Shown: positions 11,598-24,800 of the stretch, one piece after another
How the letters are laid out: each line of letters starts with the position of its first letter
How positions within the stretch are numbered: the stretch's first letter is position 1
NCBI GenBank assembly: GCA_030267565.1
Contig: BRXU01000011.1
Location: forward strand, 1,850,501-1,914,500
DNA: 64,000 nt
Direction: 5' to 3'
Source of the DNA: Pleodorina starrii
Lineage: Eukaryota; Chlorophyta; Chlorophyceae; Chlamydomonadales; Volvocaceae
Made by a program: the position numbers and the translations under genes
Notes under the pieces: generated by a model
Databases searched by the model: none
What the model was told of the DNA's origin: nothing
What the model saw: the letters and a program-made list of their open reading frames with translations, nothing else

Positions 11598-12806
11598 GCT
11601 TGCTGCATCATTCTCACTCCGCACAATCCGTCCGTAGGGATCTGGTCATCCCCGGATTTTAGTTTCTAGTGCCTTGCTTGTGGAAAATGGGCGGGTCCGC
11701 CGCCCAGTCTTCCATTTCATTTTCATATTCCCGGCGCGCTTTCGGTGTGAGGTATTCATCCCACGTTACTCATGATACTGCAGCGTGCGTGTGTTACGGA
11801 AGGCGGCTGTAGCGGTTGCCTCCTGGTTCGACCAGAAGCCGCTGCGGATCTCGTCGGGCCTCCGCCATTCGCTCTTATCGTCGCTCCCTACCTTGCACAA
11901 AGCAAGGGCAAGGTGGTTTGGCTGTCAAAACCTGCTGGGCCGCCACCAAACAGGCCGGGCTGCGAGCAAGGTACACTTCGAGCAGCGGTGGATGCTTGGC
12001 CACGTGGCAGGTGGCGGCTGTGTTTTGGTTTGCCCGGTGCGTTTTTTAGTTGTGAAAGGACCTTTAACAGCTCATTACGTATAAATGGGACGCAGGTTGC
12101 CTGGGGTGGCCGTACATTAGTACAGCGCATCATCCGTACACGCCCAATATGGCTCTGGTAATAGGCGGGGAGCGGTACAGGATTGACGTGCATCACCATT
12201 GGTTGCAGTGCAGCTGAGAGGGCCAAGCTTGGCTCTTCGAAAGACCTCGTCACGTGTATTTCCGGTGTTGTTGGTTGGTGAAATCGTGTTTCGCGCCCAG
12301 CGCGTCGTGCGTGCGTGCGTGTGTCCATGCGCGGCGATACGCTTCCATTCCATTCGACCGGCAATATGCGCCTCGGATGTCTTTAGGCGTGCGAAGAAGC
12401 ATGTGCTCGTGTATGTGTTTGAGTGTGTGAGTTGTGTGTCGGTGGAGCAGGGTGGGTTGCTGACGCAGCCCTGCCGCTGCTCCGCGCAGCGATTCGAGTT
12501 GGGTTAGGGAGGGTGGAGCAATGGTCTGTGCAGCGTTCTTCCGTAAAAGGTTTCATCGCTCGATGCGGGCAGTGCCGGAGGTCGTTTTGTCGAACGGTTA
12601 CGCTGTCTTGCGGCTGCAGTCAGTCGCTGCGGCTGCAGAGATTGAAAAACTGCTGCCAGTCCGCAGACGGTTTATTTGCGCATGGGCATGAGGCCACACG
12701 CCACCGCGTCTTCGTAGAAGTCCGAAATGGAGCTAGTGCAGAGACACTTAGTGAGTTCCAAAAATACGGCAGCTTTGCCTGGGGGTCCTCGGTTCCTTTT
12801 ATCACC

Positions 12807-12811
12807 TGTAA
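12807..12811 (+). terminator. TGTAA poly(A) signal, copy 3
   Basis: Conserved at the equivalent position of the diverged copy, within a much-changed flank, which supports function. Confidence 0.5.
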
Positions 12812-13179
12812 CTGCGAGTGCACACTTACCATAGCTGGATCCGCACGCACTGAAGCGTCATGCCTGTCCAAAACCGGATTTCCACATCCTTAAAAACCCA
12901 ACCCCCGGGTTTAAACATGTTAGGTTTATCCGAGCACCCGATGCGGCAATCGTGCTGAGGACGCGTCTGCCACAAAAGTCATGCTACCGGCCGCTCGTTC
13001 CTGGCGGCGGCCCCCCCCACTCGGGATAAAACCCCCATCGGCGCCATACACTGCGCTCCCTAGTCGCCCATTCCCCTTAACTGCGCAGCCCGTGGACGGT
13101 TCGGCTTTGTGGACCGAGAACCCGAGTGCTCCGGTGCCGGTGGCATACGGCAGCCAGGCGCACTGCTCGCCCCCGCCCC

Positions 13180-13222
13180 TGTCCCCTCCGCTCCCTCCTC
13201 CCTCCCTCCCTCCCTCCCCCCC
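13180..13222. repeat. CTCC-type simple repeat
   Basis: A run of CCCT/CTCC units ending in an eight-base C tract. Confidence 0.8.
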
Positions 13223-13350
13223 GGAGGCGGGTCGGGGCCGTTCCTGCGCTTGCGATCGAAAGATACCAATGGACCGCCGGACACCGGAGAGGACCCTCCG
13301 CCTCCGCCTCCGAATTCTCCGCTTCGCAGCGGCTCACTGTACCGCGCACG

Positions 13351-13418
13351 TTGATGTGATGTGGGGTGATGTGATGTGGGGTAATGTGATGTGATGTGAT
13401 GTGAGATGATGTGATGGG
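13351..13418. repeat. GATGT-type microsatellite
   Basis: Alternating GATGT, GATGTGGG and GTAATGT units over about 68 bp, just downstream of the minus-strand gene. Confidence 0.85.
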
Positions 13419-13564
13419 CGACGCAATGCATACGATGCGAGCCCAGCGCATCGCCGCCGGCGCCCGTGGGCTTGCCCTTCCCGACCACCGCTGCGTTCTT
13501 TCCGGCGCCGCCCCACTGCCGCCACCGCCGGAACGCCACCGCCGAGCGAGTGCCCCCCCTCCCC

Positions 13565-16500
13565 CTAGTAAGTGCCACCGCCCGCGCGCAGAGACTGCAG
13601 AAACCGCCCATGGCTCAAATCCACCCTCATCCCGCTCGTGCCCGCTCCGCCGCCGCCGTCGCCGCTGCCGCTGCCCGGCGCATACTCAGCCCCGCGCCCC
13701 CAGCCGGCGGCATCCGTGCCCTGTTGCCGGTCCGACCCCGGCCGCACAGCCCAGCCCGGCGGCGCCGCTGGAAGCCCCCCGCCCAACCTGCCCGCCGAAG
13801 CGGCGCCGCCGCCGTACCGCAGTTCGTACCGCTGATCATGCGCCGTCGGTCCCTCCCACATCGACGGCGCTGCTGCCGCCGGCGCCATTCCGACCGACCG
13901 GGGCGCCGGCCCCGCCGCCATCGCCCTCCCTGCTGCCCAGGCTGCAGCTGAACCCGCGGCGCCGGACTGGACCCCGCCAGGCAACCCTTGCGCGGAAGCC
14001 TGGCGGTCCTGCAAGCTGGCTGGAGCTGCGCCGCCGTACAGGGGCTGCGGCTGCGACAGCGATGGCATCGCCGCCGTCGGGATGCCCGAGAGCCTCACCG
14101 TCACCTCCACGCAGCCGGGCCCGCCATCGCTCGGCAGCACTCGCGCTATGCCGTGGGTCGCCGCTGCCAGCGACGGCGGCGGCGGCGGTGCCGCAACTTT
14201 CCAGCTGTTCCCCGCTACGTGGTCCAGGGAGGGCTGGGCGGCTTGGGCGGGCGCGCGGGACACTTTCCCCATTGGCCATTGCCGCTGGTGCTGAGGCTGG
14301 TGCTGATGAGGGTGCTGCTGCAGAGGCGCCGGAGGGGGAACCGGGCGGGGGAGCGTGGCGGCGTGCCCGGCGCTGGCACGAGCAGCCGGCACGGGCCCAC
14401 GGCCAGCGCCGCCGCTGGCGCCGCTGCCGTCGCTTCCTCGCCCAGTGGCCCCATGCGTCGCCTTGAAGGCGTTACCGGCGTCGAGGTACGACATCGGGGC
14501 CAAGGGCGCACGCGGCGCCGCCGCCGCCGCGTCATGGCGCAGGGCGCCGGTGTCGGCTTGCTGCCAGCCCCGCCTGTCCTGCCCCTGAACGCGGACGCTG
14601 TCGGGTTCTGGCCGCTCGCGCAGTCGCTGCTCGGCACTGTACTGCTGCTGCTGCTCGAAAGACTGCTGCAGCTCCCAGGGCCCAGCTCCCTGGGTGGCGT
14701 CGACGGAGGCGGAAGCGGCGACGGCGGAGGCGGAGCGTGCGGCCGGGTCGCCCCGCCCCACGGCCCAGCGCTGCATGTCCCGCGCGGGTGCGCCTCCCCC
14801 GCTGGCGCCGCCGCCGCTGGTACCGCCGCCGCTTGCGCGATGGCCGCTGTAGCCGTGTCCGTCGTCAGCGGGGAAGCTGGTGGGGGCCCACGGGCCCGAG
14901 GGCGCCGCCCGGCCAGTGAAAAGGCCAGCCGGAGCCGGCCCAGCTTCGGAGGCCGCGGCAGCGGTGGCGACGCCGTTGCTGCTGGCGTGGGTGTGGGCAG
15001 GTGCGGAGGAGGTACCGGTAGATGAGGAGGAGGGGCCCGTGGAGCCGGGCACACGACCGCGTGAGCCGGCCGCGCTGGCAAACAGAAAGTGCGCCAGATC
15101 GAACACGATTGGCGTTGGCCGTTGCTCCTGCGGCTGCCGGTCCGGTAGCTGCTGCTGCTGCTTCTGGTGCCGCTGCGGTTGGCGTGGCTGGTGATAGGGC
15201 GGCTGCTGAGCGCTGTGCGGATGGCGGTGATGGAGTGGCTGGTTGCCGGCGCCGGAGGCGAGCAAGTGCAGGGCACTGAGCGGCGAGCGGCCGGTGCCCG
15301 GGGCTGTGCCGGCCGCGGCCGCCACGCCGCCCGCTACGAATGTCGCCGGGCCCGTGATGATAACCTGGTGGGGGGTAGCAGGGCGGGTGGGCCGTCAGGG
15401 CGGGTGAGCCGTCAGGGCGGGTGGGCGGGTGGTCAGGGAGGGTCGCCAGGGCGGGCGGGAGGGGTGTGGCGCGGGTGTACCGCGGGGTCAGAAGCGCGAT
15501 AGGCCCGGGTCGGATTGACCGCCCTGTAGCGGCTGAAGGGGAATTGGTTCCCGTGTCACGGCAACGGTGCCGATGACGCTGGTGCTGACACTGCTGTGGG
15601 GCTAGCAGCTTCCTGCCCTCCTTAAGCGGAGAGGTGCTCGCAGATGGCGAGCAGCCAGGGGCATGCAGCCAGGGAGGGAGCGCTGCGCCCTCTGCCCGAC
15701 GCCGTGGCGCCCCGAGCCCCGCACTTGCGCACGCGCACCGGCACTTGGGCAACCAAGCGACTTGGCCCGCTGAGTGTTATTTCCCGTGCCGCCCGCACTG
15801 CCGCCCTCGCCTTACCTGGACGGTCTGCGGCTGCGCAGCGCCCATCGCTGACGCCGGTACCGACGGCGGTGGCGGCCCCGGCGCCGACGCCGCCCCGGCG
15901 ACCGGCACATCGCTGTTCGCGGCTGCAGCAGCAGCAGCAGCAGCGGCAGCAGCTGACGGGGCGGGCCGAGTCAGCGGCCCCGAGCCAGCCGCCGGTGGTG
16001 GTGGTGGTGGCTGTCCACGGAATCCCGCGGCAACGCCGGCGGCGGCGCTGCCGCCGGCTGCATCCGGCCGCCATGTTTGCGTGCCGTCACCTTCGGCGCC
16101 AATCACTCCCTCAGCTGCCGCGCCTCTGGAGGGCAGATGCGAGCGCCGATCCGGGTTCTCTGCACCAGAGGAGGAGGAGGAGGAGGAGGACGAGGAGGAG
16201 GAGGAGGCGCAGGAAGCTCCACGCAGCGACGGCCTCGCCGCTTCCACACCCACTTTCGGCTCGTCCCTTTCCTCGCCGGTCCCGCGCGGCGCGGATCTGG
16301 CGGCAGCCGCTCCTTCCGCAGCGGCGGCCGTGTAGGCAGCGGCGGCGTAGGCCGCGTCCTCCGCCACCCAGGCAGACACGCGGTCGGGCGAGCGCCCCGC
16401 GGGCTGTTGCGCGGCGGCCGGGGCCGGCGCCGGGCTGCAGGCCTCCGTTGCCGCGACGCCTTCGCAGCCCCCAGCCAACACCGCCACCACGCCGGCCGCT

Positions 16501-19500
16501 GCGGTGGCGGCCGCGCTGGCCTCCGCCGCTGCGGTCGCGGCCGCGGGCACGCCCCGGCAGCGGCCTAAGCTGATGACGACCGACGGGTCAATCGTCGCGG
16601 CGGCCGGAGGGACTGAGCCGCAGGTCTGGGCCGCCGCCGCCGCCGCCGCCGCAGCGGGGTGATGACCCCACGTGGCCGCCGTCCCCGCCACCACCGCCGC
16701 CGCAACACCCTGCACCGCAGAGCTGCCGTCGACGGCCGTCGCTCCGCCGGCGGCACCATCGCCGCACGCCGCCGCCGCCGCAGGCGCCTCGTGCCCTGGG
16801 TGGTGGCAGGGCGGCTGGCCTTGTGGAGACGGCCCAAGTACCGTAAGCGCGCCCGTAGCAGCCTCCTGTCTGCGGGTAGCGACAGCGTCAGTATCGGCCG
16901 CAACGGCAGGCGCGACCGCAGCAACGGCATCTGCAGCAGCAGACATGACCTCCGGTGGCGCTTCTCGCCAACTGCTGCTGCTACGGTCGCGGCCGCGTCT
17001 ACCGCCAACGCCATCCACGCCACTGCGCCGCTCTCCTTCTTCGCTGCTGTGCCTGGCGCCGCGGTGCTGGTGGTAGTGGCTGTGGTGGTGGTGGCTGTCG
17101 TGGCGGCGGCGGCTGTGCTGCCGGCGGCTGTCGTGGTGGTGGTGGTGGCCGTCGTCGTGACTGAGGCGCCGGTGAGCGCATGAGCGCCGCCGGGGCGAGG
17201 CGTGGGTGAGTGGCTGGCACCGGGACCTGTACCGGTGGTCCAAGGACGCGGACGCAGAGCGCCTCTCCTCCTTCCTGCCGGACGTGCCCTCAGCGGCGGC
17301 GGTAGCGGTCTCTGCAGTCGCGGGGCGCGGGACGGCGCGGGTCGGCGGCGATTGCGCCCTCCACAGCCGGCGCGGCGCGACCCAATCCGGGCCGGCAGCG
17401 ATGACGCGGTGCGCGCCAGGTGGCGTCACAGCCCGGCGGCGGGCGCCGCCGGCCGCGGCTGGCGGCGACGGGGTTGGATTCGCCGCGCCTGCCGTTGCTG
17501 ACGTCCGTAGAACGTCGGGGGGGTCCATCGGGGCGTCGCCTACGCCGCGGCCCAGCCCCCGTCCTCGGCCTCGGCTCGAAGCGGCGGATGCCTTCCCCGT
17601 TGAGGCGGCGGCGTGTGAAGGGGAGGTGCGTGAAAAGGAGGAGGACGAGGAGGAGGACGATTGCCAGGGGCCAGCTCCCCGGGCGCCGGACAGGCGGTCA
17701 ACAAGGTTCGCCTTGCGCAGCCAGAACCACGGGTCGGAGTCGGAGCTGGAGGCGCGCTGGGCTGCCACCGATGGCGGGCGCCGGCGGATGTTGCTGCGCG
17801 CCTCGTCACCGGCACCAGAGGCGCCGAGGCCGTCCTCGTCGTTGTCGTCGTCGTCCTCATCGCTGCGCAGCAGATTGCTGCGCAGCGGCCTGAACGCTGC
17901 CGCCTGAATGGAGCTGCGGTACAGGGCCTGTACGACAGGGGAGGCCCGCCGCCGCGTTGGCGGCGGTGCGGCCGCCGCCGCCGCCGCCGGCCCTACGGGC
18001 GCGCGACAGCGCAGCTGGCCGTAGGCAGCGACGCGAGACGCCTCCGCGCCCGGTGCCGATCCCAGAGGTCGGTCCGCGGCGACAGGCGAGCGGGGCCGCT
18101 GCTGCTGCGGCTTTGGCCGATGCGCCCGGTGCGGCTGCCGGGCGCCTTCGTCGCCGGCGCGGGGTTGCCCTTCCCTTCCCACGAGGCGCCTAGCGGGGTG
18201 GGGGTTGCCGGTGTGGCGGCCTTCCGGGTGTCGGCCCTGCGGCGGCTGCGCGCGCGGCGCCGCATCGTCTGAGGGCTGCCACGACACCCCCGTGTCGGCC
18301 AGCCGCGAGAAGCGGTGGTCCGTCTCCGCCACATCTCGGCCACCCCCGCCGCCGCCGCCGCAGCCGCTGCCGCGTCCGCCTTGCCGGTGCTGCCACCCAG
18401 GGCTGCGGACAGTTGCCCCTCGGAGGCTCCTCCGACCCTCGGCATGCGGACGCTGACGCGCGCGGCACAACGGACTTCCCACCTCGCCTGCGCGGCCCAG
18501 CTGCCTAGCCGGGGGCGGTGGTGACGGGCCCCCGCCGCACCGCCGCCGGCCCTGACTGGCCCCAAGCAGCGCCATCTCACCCTCATGCTCCTCCCCCTCA
18601 GTCTCGTGCTGTGGCAGCGAGCTGCACGGAGAACCGCGCAGATCGCCGGCTTCCCACGGAAGCGGCGACGGCGGCGACGGCGGTGTCGATGTCGACAACG
18701 GCGGTGTGACCGACGCCGAATCTCCCGACTCAACGCACTCGCCGTCACCCGGGCTCCACCGCACGGGCCGCCACCTCACCGGCTTGTCCGTCCACGACTG
18801 CTCCGCCGCTGCAGCGAGCACCACCTCCACCTCCAGCTCTGACTTCGCAGCCGACGCCGCCTTCCGGGGCCCCAGGTCCGTCGCAGCGCCCCAGGCGGCT
18901 CGCGCGACCGCCGCCAATGGACACGCATCCGCCGCAGGAGCCGGAGGAGGCGGCGGCTCTGGGAAGGCTGCCCCGGCATCTCCCTGCCCGGATCCCACTG
19001 CTCGCTGCAGCGCAACATCGGCGGACGCAGCGGACTCCAACGCCATGACGGCTGCCTCCTCGATGCGTTCGGCCCCTCCACCAGCAAGTGCCGAGAGGGT
19101 GGCCGCCGTCGCATCTGCCTGCGCAGCAACGGAGTGCTCACGGGCAGTGACCGCAGCCGCGTCGGCTGCGGCCACAGCAGTCGCGCCCGCTGCGTCGGCG
19201 CCACCGGGCGGAGGGAGGCCTTGGCCGCAGACCAGGACGCCGCCGGTCGGTGCGCTGCCGCGCGCGGACTGCCCGGCAGGGCCACTGCTGCTGCTGCTTC
19301 TGCGACAGCTGCTGCCCTGCTCGCCTGCGTGTTGTACAGCGCCCGCGCCTCCGCCTCCGCCACCACCACCGCTTGTGCTGCGCCCGCAGGCGTTGCCAGT
19401 GCCGTCGCCGTCACCTTCGGACGACTCGTCGCGGTCCTGGCCTGCGGCGGCGTGCCCTGAGTCCTGGGGCCATGCGGGCGCAGCCTCGGCGGGGCTGCCG

Positions 19501-21339
19501 CCGGGCCGCGCCCAGCCCGACGAACACTGCTCGCGCTGCCAGGCGGGTCGTGACCCTCTGTCAGTGGCGGTGGTCGCCGCAGCCTCAGCGCCAAGAACGG
19601 GGTCCTGGCCCGGGCTTGGGCCTGGGCTCGGCTCTGACCCGCTGTCGTTGCCGCTGCCGTGATCATCGTCACGCACGTACACGACGCTGTAGGAGCGCCG
19701 CCGGTGGGGCGGGCGGTTGAAGAGGCCGGGGACCGTCCCGGTGGTGGTGGCTGTGGTGGCGGCGGCAGCGGCCTGCGTGGCGCCATGTGCTGTTGGTTGG
19801 TCGCGGCGCTCCGCACCATCGACATCCGTATCGGGGCTTCTCGGCGGGGCCGACGATGGCGGCGGCGACGGCGACGGGATGCTCCGGCGGTCTGCCGGCC
19901 TGCCGCGGCCGCTCCTGCTCCTGCCGCGGCCGATGTCGGTGCTGCCGCCGTCGCTGTCGCTACCGCTGACGCCACCCCCAGACTCGTACACTGCCGCGGG
20001 CGTGGCGGCTGCCGGTGTCACATCTGCCGCCGGTGAGTTGCCTGCGGGATCGCCATGAAGGTGCGGGCTCGTGTGATGGACACCTTGCCTTGGGGCAAAC
20101 TAACCGCATGCTCGTCTGGGTGCGTACTGGACACGTCTCAGAGGCGCAGAGCCATACCAGCCTCACCAGGCGCAGGCGCAACAAACACAACCCGGGGTTC
20201 CTCCGCCCCAACCGAAGACCGTCCCCTTCGATAAGCATTGCCGGATCCGTCCGCCAACATCGCCCACTCGGTTACTTGGCTGAGGCTCGTCTCTTCTTTC
20301 CCTCCGCCCTCCTCGGCCCTGTAGGTGCGCCCGGGCTCCATCCGCGCAACCGCAACACCAGATCCCCGCGCGCAGCTCGCCGACCCACATCGCCGTCCCC
20401 GAACCCGCCGCCACTACCACAACCGCCGCCCATCCCTACCGCCTTACCCTGCGCTCCTCGCCGCCACCGGCGCCTTCCGGATCCTCCGGCCGGTGCAGCC
20501 GCCGTAGGCTCAACCTCCCCGGCTGACCTGCGCGGCAGCGCGCCGGGCGACGCGAGGAAAAGCAACCCCCATGCCGCGAGCTGGGGCTGAGGCTGGGGCG
20601 AAGGCGGCGACGCCGGGCCTGCGGCCCGCGGCGCGCCTGGCTCCGCGTTGGTCGGCCAGGGCGTGAGAAGGGGTGAGCACGGAGCGGGTAGCGACACTGA
20701 AGCGGCGGCTCGGCCTTCCGGTGAGGCGGAGGCTCCGGCGTGTTGGGAGAGTGGCGCGGTGGGAGAGTGGGCCGAAGCGGGCGGGGAGCCCTCTGGTGGC
20801 TGTGGATGGGCGGTATGGAGGAGATGGGGGGCTGCAGGTTCCTGTGCGCGAGGCCCTTCCGCCGTAGCCACCACGTGCGGGGGCGCTGGGGCCCGGGGCT
20901 CAGCTGGATGTGACGGCGATGGCGGACCTGAGGCGACATCTGGCTGGACGCCGACAACGTGCCGTCCAGCAAGCACGGCGCTCTGGTGTGTCGAGGCGGA
21001 GGCGTTGCTGTAAGGGAGCAAGGCGTGGTTTGCTCTGTCGGGCTTTTGCTGCGCGATGCACAGCTGGGGTTCCTGGCGCTGGTCCGCTGGAAAGTCCTGG
21101 GCAGCATTGCGCTGCCCTAGAGGTTGCAGCGCGAGGCGCTGGTCGCGGTTGAGTCGAGCAGCCTGTGAGGCCGCAAGCGCTGCACGCCAGTCAAGCAGCG
21201 GTGCTCGCTGCGGAGACTGCGTTAACGGCGGTGCAAGCGTTCCCGAGACGGACGATGGCGCGTCGGGATGCTGTAGAACGCGAGGAGCGTGAGATGGAAT
21301 TGCGGAGGTCTTCCAGTCATAACAGTAGCTGCTTGCCAT
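13565..21339 (-). CDS. Very large low-complexity protein, function unknown (about 2,305 aa)
   Basis: Three exons read on the minus strand: 21339..20448, 20041..15816 and 15364..13565. The donors are gtaagg at both introns, and phases agree (1/1, then 0/0). Start ATG at 21339 (MASSYCYDWKTS); stop TAG at 13565-13567. The protein is dominated by Ala, Ser, Pro, Gly, Gln and Arg. It has a His-rich Arg/Ser stretch near residues 1264-1300, an acidic island with DEDDDDNDEDG near 1000-1040, a DPWFWLRKANLVDR island near 1066-1080 and Gln-rich blocks in the last exon. No catalytic motif, signal peptide or membrane helix was seen. Composition resembles algal nuclear scaffold or regulatory proteins, but that is only compositional. 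Long antisense frames are shadows of its codon bias. It shares a 533-bp upstream region with the transporter gene. Confidence 0.6.
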
Positions 21340-21872
21340 GATGTAAGGTGCGGAGACGATAACGCTCCGCAGGTTGGCAGGTATGTCGCGTCCTGGTCGG
21401 TGCTGCGGTCAACCGCAGTTCACCCGACGAAGTGGATGCGGGACAGTATTGTACCTATATGGTTTGCTCGGTGTAAGCTCAGACTTATCTGGGATGAAAA
21501 TCGGCTGAAGGAACTGCTTGGCAAAGCGGGTAGCGATGGTCAGTCGACCGGGGCGTTTTCATAAAGCCCCTGAGCGGGGTGAGGAAAGTGCATGTCCTTG
21601 TTGCTGCTCACACAACTGTGGAGGATGTCTAGGCACGGGCGCGAGAGCTGTCGCTCGTGAACGAACGACAGCCGTGGAACCGTTTAGCTCTCGGTTGCCG
21701 TGTCCTTAGGTGCGTAAAAATTTTCACCGTCAAGTCACATGTATCCATTCACACTTTATTGCTACATTTATAAACATAACCAATTCGGTGTAACCCTGAC
21801 GTTTCGTTCACGCCAACCCTAGACACGTCGAGAGTGTTGTCCACATCCCTAGTCCTGCGTGATACATGAACA
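21340..21872. promoter_or_regulatory. Shared upstream region of two divergent genes
   Basis: 533 bp separates the start codons of the minus-strand low-complexity gene and the plus-strand transporter. It becomes AT-rich near 21,715-21,790, with TTTATAAAC at about 21,768 as a TATA candidate for the transporter. No coding frame. Confidence 0.5.
21647..21672. promoter_or_regulatory. 26-bp near-perfect palindrome in the divergent promoter
   Basis: GCTGTCGCTCGT, a 2-bp spacer, then ACGAACGACAGC. The 12-bp arms have one mismatch. It could be the binding site of a dimeric factor or a hairpin; function unknown. Confidence 0.5.
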
Positions 21873-24800
21873 ATGTCAACCTGTCAACCGTGTTATGCGC
21901 ATGACGCTCTACATGGCGACCGCTTCAGGCGACGCTCGGCGCCATGCCGACAGCACGGGTCCACACGTCTCGTCCGGAGATTATTAACGTGTCGAAAATC
22001 TTCACCGCAAGACATCGCGAACGTCGCGCAGGCTGCCGACGCCATTATTCAGCATGGACCTCATGTCTGGAGTGCGGTCGCGCCCCCAGACGGCACTCCT
22101 GGTGTCGTGCCCCCGCCACCACAGAGCACGCACCAGGAAATTCAGTGCACATTATCAGGTTTAGACAGCGTAATGTGCGTGATTGAGGATGTGCCGGACG
22201 CCGAAGACGAGACGTCTGCAGCCAGCAGTATGGCGCTGCCCGTTGTTGCCGCGCAAGCCCACGTCAGCCCCCTAGCGACCGTTATGGAGACTGCATTGTT
22301 GGTATCGCCGTTCTTCTTTTGGGGAACTTCAATGGTCGCCATGAAGGTGGGCGGCGGACAAGCGACCGGTCTCATGGCCCCTTCGCCTTGCGTTGGGATC
22401 CCGTGACCCCGTGACTTAAGCCCTGATTCCTACCTCATACCGCTGTTCGTGCACCATCGACATTGCGTATCTGTGTGGCCGCCTATAAAAGAACTCCTTT
22501 GGTTCCGTCATACCCGGAAGGGGGCGGCCATTGCGGAGCACCAGTATACCCGCCCGCCTGCTCGGGCCGGGTTGCCCCTTCCGATGCGGAAGTTATGCGA
22601 GGAGCAATTCGCAAACCCCCACCTCTCATCCTCTCGCGTGTACCCACACTGGCAGCAGTACCGTCAACAACTGGGCGGCCCGCCATCCAGCCCGCCGCGC
22701 GCGCGCACCACACGCCTAAGCGCCAATTCAAAGCGGAGCTCCACAAGTCCCGCCGAGCGCCCCCGACCCCACCCGAGCCGAGCCGAGCCGTCAGCCAGCC
22801 AGCCAGCCGCACCTCACCGCCCGGCCAACACCCGCCCCTCGCCGAGCACCTCCCGCCCGGTTGCACCCCCTCCCCGCCCACACGCACACCCACACCCACA
22901 AACACGCACTTAGCCCCCACCGCCACCACCACCAGCCGACCCACCATCGCTCCAGTTCCCACCTGACTTTCCTCATCCCCACCACCTCCTTCCCAGCTCT
23001 CAACCGCCACCCACTGCGCCGCCCCGCCCCGTCCCTCCCCTCCCCGTCCTCGCTGCGTCCCGCAGAGCGTCATCCCGCACACCACCCCGCTGGTCCTGGG
23101 CGCGCTGCGGCTGCTCCCCGCGGGGCTGCTGCTGGTGGGCTGGGCCGCAAGCACCGGCCGCGCACAGCCCAGCAGCCTCAAGGCCTGGGCCTGGGTGCTG
23201 GCCTTTGCGCTGGTGGATGCAGCCTGCTTCCAGGTGCGTGTGCCTCCGGTGGCGGTGGTGGAGCGCCCCCCCCCGGGCTGCGGTACCCAGCCTCGCGGGG
23301 GTCGACACATGCGGCTCGGCTCTGGCTCCGCTGCGTCGCCCTCCCACTGCCAGCGCGGGACCCGCATGCACCCGCTGCGCTGGCCAGCCCTCCGTCCCCA
23401 GTCCCCACACGGCACCGGTGTAAAGCCCACGACACGACACCACTCGACTCGTTTGCGCTGGCGAAAACAAGCGCTACTGGAGGGCGGAGCGAGCAAACTC
23501 GACGAAAACCACCCAGGCAGCGAAGACTGATCAACCGACTGACGAGGAGTACACCTCCCCCCACGCGCCCTCGCCCCCTGCGCCCCCTTCCTTCGTGCCC
23601 GCTCCTCCCTTCCCCCAGGGCTTCCTGGCCGAGGGCCTCACCAAGACCTCCGCGGGCCTGGGCTCCGTCATCATCGACTCGCAGCCGCTGACGGTGGCGG
23701 TGCTGGCCTCGCTGCTGTTCGGCGAGCGGCTCAGCGGGCTGGGCGTGGTGGGGCTGGCGCTGGGGGTGGCGGGACTGGCGCTTCTGGAGGTGCCCGGAGA
23801 CAGCCTGGCGGAGGCGGCGCAGGCGCTCGTCAGCGGCGCCTGGCGGCCGGAGCTGCCGGGCGCCGCCGCTGGCGGGCTGGGGGGGCTGGGGGCCGAGCTG
23901 TCGAGCAGCGGGGAGTTCTGGATGCTTCTGGCGGCTCAGAGCATGGCGGTGAGGGGGGGGGGCGGGGCAGGGACGGGGAGGGAAGGGGCGTGTTGGCAGG
24001 GATGGGCCGGTGTGGCGGATGAGCGTCCGCGGAAGGCGGCACGCTGCGTGGCATACCCAGATGGCCACGGGCCCCGTCTTTCCTTCTTTCCCTCCCGGCG
24101 CCTTGCCCCGCTGCTAGCCCGCCCGATTCCAGGCTCCCTGGACGTCCTCTTTACCGGTGGTGGGTACCAACTGTGCGTCGTTCCGCCCTCCCTCGGCTCC
24201 CTCCCTCTCTCCCTCCCTCCCTCCCTCGCCTCTCTGAGGCGGCCTCGGCGCCTCTGATGCCCCTCTTGTTGCCCCCTTTCCCCCCGCCCCGCACCAATTC
24301 AGCAAGGCTCTCAATAACCTTCCCTCCCCTCCCCCCCACGCCCAACACCACCATCGCGCTTGTTGCTTCTGCACAGCTCGGCACGGTGATGGTCCGCTAC
24401 GTCACTAAGCACGTGGATCCCATCATGGCAACGGGCTACCACATGATCATCGGCGGCGCAATCCTGGCGGCGGCGGCGGCAGCCACCGGCGACGCCGCCG
24501 TCGCCGCCGCAGGCGACGGCGCTGCCGCCGCCGCCGCCGCCACGGCGGCGGCGACAGCTTCCTCTTCGCCGCTGGCCTCCCTCGCGGCGCAGTTGTCGCA
24601 CCTGACGCTGGAGGACGCCGTGTCCATGTCGTACGTTTCCCTGGCGGGCGGCGCGCTGTCGTACGGCATCTTCTTCTGGTACGCCAGCCACGGCTCCCTG
24701 ACGGCACTCAGCAGCCTCACCTTTCTGACGCCCGTGTTTGCCTCGGCGGCTGGCTACCTGGCGCTGGGGGAGGTGCTCAGTCCCATGCAGCTCCTGGGAG

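Larger units (their letters stand above)
1..13073. repeat. Tandem array of a 4,810-bp gene-containing unit (three copies)
   Basis: Position n and n+4810 match almost base for base from about 96 to 4810 (against 4906 to 9620). Reading line by line I found only two substitutions in that stretch, at 3419/8229 and 4060/8870. In positions 1-95 copy 1 differs from copy 2 at five sites (9, 17, 41, 49, 95), while copies 2 and 3 are identical there. Copy 3 begins to differ at 9908 and then carries many substitutions and indels, including a deletion of about 130 bp relative to 3155-3288. Homology ends near 13,073, just after a shared block equivalent to 3,460-3,497. Each unit holds one five-exon gene, its long 3' region and the upstream region of the next copy. 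The pattern is recent unequal exchange between two older paralogues. A collapsed or duplicated assembly is the alternative. Confidence 0.95.
11598..13564. other. 3' region of copy 3, array edge and 3' flank of the minus-strand gene
   Basis: Homology to the array runs to about 13,073, including the TGTAA at 12807-12811. Unique sequence follows. The last 490 bp before the stop codon of the minus-strand gene contain a CTCC-rich simple repeat and a GATGT-type microsatellite. No TGTAA signal for the minus-strand gene was found here. Confidence 0.6.

Noticed and set aside
13411..19975. Many long open frames on the plus strand and in other minus frames
   Set aside because: They are shadows of GC-rich codon bias opposite the large minus-strand exons. 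Many start only at GTG/TTG, and none joins by splice phase.
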